The notes under the pieces were generated by a model. It searched no databases, was not told where the DNA came from, and worked only from the letters and a program-made list of their open reading frames with translations. A program made the position numbers and the translations under genes. A stretch of DNA of 64,000 nt from Cohnella herbarum (GTDB lineage Bacteria; Bacillota; Bacilli; Paenibacillales; Paenibacillaceae): positions 2,294,001-2,358,000 of the forward strand of contig NZ_CP051680.1 in the NCBI RefSeq assembly GCF_012849095.1, given 5' to 3'. Shown here piece after piece: positions 62,656 through 64,000 of the stretch; within the stretch, counting starts at the first letter, position 1; each line of letters starts with the position of its first letter.

Positions 62656-64000
62656 TCACCCCCCGGCTCCTCTCTGTATTTTCGTAACGATTTCTTCCAA
62701 GCGCATTCCTCTTGAAGCTTTGACGAGTACCAAATCTTCAGGCGCCAGCTCTTCGATCAAATCGTTAGCCATGTCGTCCTTGTTCTCGAAGTAGCGCACG
62801 CAGCCTTCCGGATAATTCAGCGACGTTTCCTTGAAGGTTTCGCGCGACAACGGACCGTAAAGCAATACCCGATCGGCTTTGGTCTCGTTCAAGTAACGTC
62901 CGATTTCTCCATGCAGAGCAATTTCATCCGCTCCGAGCTCCAGCATATCTCCAAGCACGATCCATTTACACCGGTAGCCCGATAGTTCCGCAACGAGTCC
63001 GATCGCCGCCCGAACCGAAGTCGGGCTCGCATTGTAGGCGTCGTTAAGAACGACTGCCCCGTTATAAGCCACGCTTCGTTCGATTCGCATCCCGGTCAGA
63101 TTCGCGGATTTGAGCCCTTCTCCGATGTCCTCGAACGACAATCCGAACAGCCGTCCGACGGCTATAGCCGCTAGAGCGTTCACGGCGTTGTGCCTTCCCG
63201 GTATCGGCAGCTCGAAGGAATGGTCCCCCTCCGCGCTGACCGTAAATTGCGTCCCTTCCGAGTTCACCCGAATATACCTTGCTACCCAGGCGTTACTTGG
63301 ATTTTCGCCGAAGGTCACGAGATCGATCTGCTTATCCTGCGCTCTTGCGGCAAGTTCATCTTCCAGCAACGGCTCATCGCCGTTATAGACGAGCGTCCCT
63401 CCCGGCTTCAAGCCGTCCGTAATTTCCAGCTTCGCTCGGGCGATGTTCCTACGCGTTCCCAGTTGCAACAAATGAGACTCTCCGATGTTCGTAACGATAG
63501 CCGCATCCGGCTTCGCCATGGCCGACAGCAAGGAAATTTCTCCTTGTCCGCTCATCCCCATCTCCAGAACGAGCACTTCCGTATTCTCCGCCGCGCTTAA
63601 AACCGTGAGCGGCAATCCGATATGATTATTGAAATTCCCCTCTGTCTTATGTACAAGGAACCTTGTCGATAGAACGGAGGAAATCAGGTCTTTCGTCGTC
63701 GTTTTGCCGTTGCTGCCCGTAATCGCAACGACCTTGGCGGATAACCGGTTATTCAAGTATCCGACGGCTAGAGCTTGCAGCGCTTCTAACGTATTGTCTA
63801 CCAGGACAAGAGGGACGTCTATCTCCGGCAAAGGAACGCTTCTGTCCCACAAAGCAGCGAAAGCTCCCGCATCCTTAGCCGTTCGAATATAATCATGGCC
63901 ATCGAACCGTTCGCCGCGCAAAGGCACGAACAATTGTCCCGGCTGGATCTTGCGCGTATCGGTGGAGACGCCGGTCAACAGAACGTCGTCATTCCCGGCT
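62656..64000 (-). CDS. murF: UDP-MurNAc-tripeptide:D-Ala-D-Ala ligase, 5' end outside the window
   Basis: The reading frame continues past 64000 ([17 protein letters not shown]), so about 25 N-terminal residues are missing. ATP loop [80 protein letters not shown] and [18 protein letters not shown]. Adds D-Ala-D-Ala to the precursor. First visible gene of this minus-strand dcw run. Confidence 0.96.
   Translation of the reverse strand, partial: AGNDDVLLTGVSTDTRKIQPGQLFVPLRGERFDGHDYIRTAKDAGAFAALWDRSVPLPEIDVPLVLVDNTLEALQALAVGYLNNRLSAKVVAITGSNGKTTTKDLISSVLSTRFLVHKTEGNFNNHIGLPLTVLSAAENTEVLVLEMGMSGQGEISLLSAMAKPDAAIVTNIGESHLLQLGTRRNIARAKLEITDGLKPGGTLVYNGDEPLLEDELAARAQDKQIDLVTFGENPSNAWVARYIRVNSEGTQFTVSAEGDHSFELPIPGRHNAVNALAAIAVGRLFGLSFEDIGEGLKSANLTGMRIERSVAYNGAVVLNDAYNASPTSVRAAIGLVAELSGYRCKWIVLGDMLELGADEIALHGEIGRYLNETKADRVLLYGPLSRETFKETSLNYPEGCVRYFENKDDMANDLIEELAPEDLVLVKASRGMRLEEIVTKIQRGAGG

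Overview
The window is chromosomal DNA from a spore-forming, Gram-positive member of the Bacillales. The Paenibacillaceae (Paenibacillus or Cohnella type) fit best. Evidence for this is the sporulation block spoIIGA-sigE-sigG, the ylm/sepF/divIVA block, an SLH-domain exported protein, an LL-diaminopimelate aminotransferase (dapL), a PyrR-regulated pyr operon, a T-box ileS leader and a YteA-type DksA/TraR protein. Assignments come from reading motifs and gene order only; no database search was possible.

Left end (1-8.4 kb) is accessory DNA. It opens with the 5' part of a membrane-anchored putative abortive-infection gene. A scrambled prophage remnant follows: an ArpU-like chimera, small phage proteins, a tail fibre gene, a coiled-coil protein and an XkdX-like protein. 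The same stretch holds a tRNA-Gly with an unexplained structured-looking region upstream of it, a dead IS4/IS701-type insertion sequence with exact 14-bp ends and a TTAA duplication, a PLAT-like protein, and several frameshifted small genes.

8.4-26.8 kb is mixed. It contains an exported ComEC-like metallo-beta-lactamase protein with a DUF3006 partner, an SLH/PrcB protein, ung, a putative holin-like type I toxin, three tRNAs and yycC. Next comes a five-gene MacB-like ABC cluster that ends in an importer-type lipoprotein. glnS, a nagZ-like lipoprotein and an ABC-2 exporter follow. Two oppositely oriented repeat arrays lie between nagZ and the exporter.

26.8-47.2 kb is core metabolism and division, mostly on the minus strand. 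pyrR-pyrC-carA-carB-pyrF-pyrE is controlled by a PyrR attenuator and lacks pyrB, pyrP, pyrK and pyrD. Then come dapL, rluD-lspA, a YteA-like gene, a long hairpin repeat, ileS with its T-box, divIVA, ylmH, ylmG, sepF, ylmE, ylmD and ylmC.

47.2-49.2 kb interrupts that conserved order. A single IS1595-like gene appears to have lost its catalytic acidic residues but keeps a strong promoter, a ribosome binding site and a near-consensus LexA box. It is flanked on both sides, in inverted orientation, by copies of the same 20-bp repeat that forms the arrays at 23.5-24.1 kb. This looks like a REP/RAYT-style arrangement built on a different transposase family, and it is the most interesting candidate in the window.

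49.2-64 kb is the sporulation and dcw cluster on the minus strand: sigG, sigE, spoIIGA, ftsZ, ftsA, divIB, murA, murB, murG, spoVE/ftsW, murD, mraY and murF (cut by the window edge). It carries a spoIIG-type promoter with a 22-bp spacer and a sigma-H-like promoter before ftsA.
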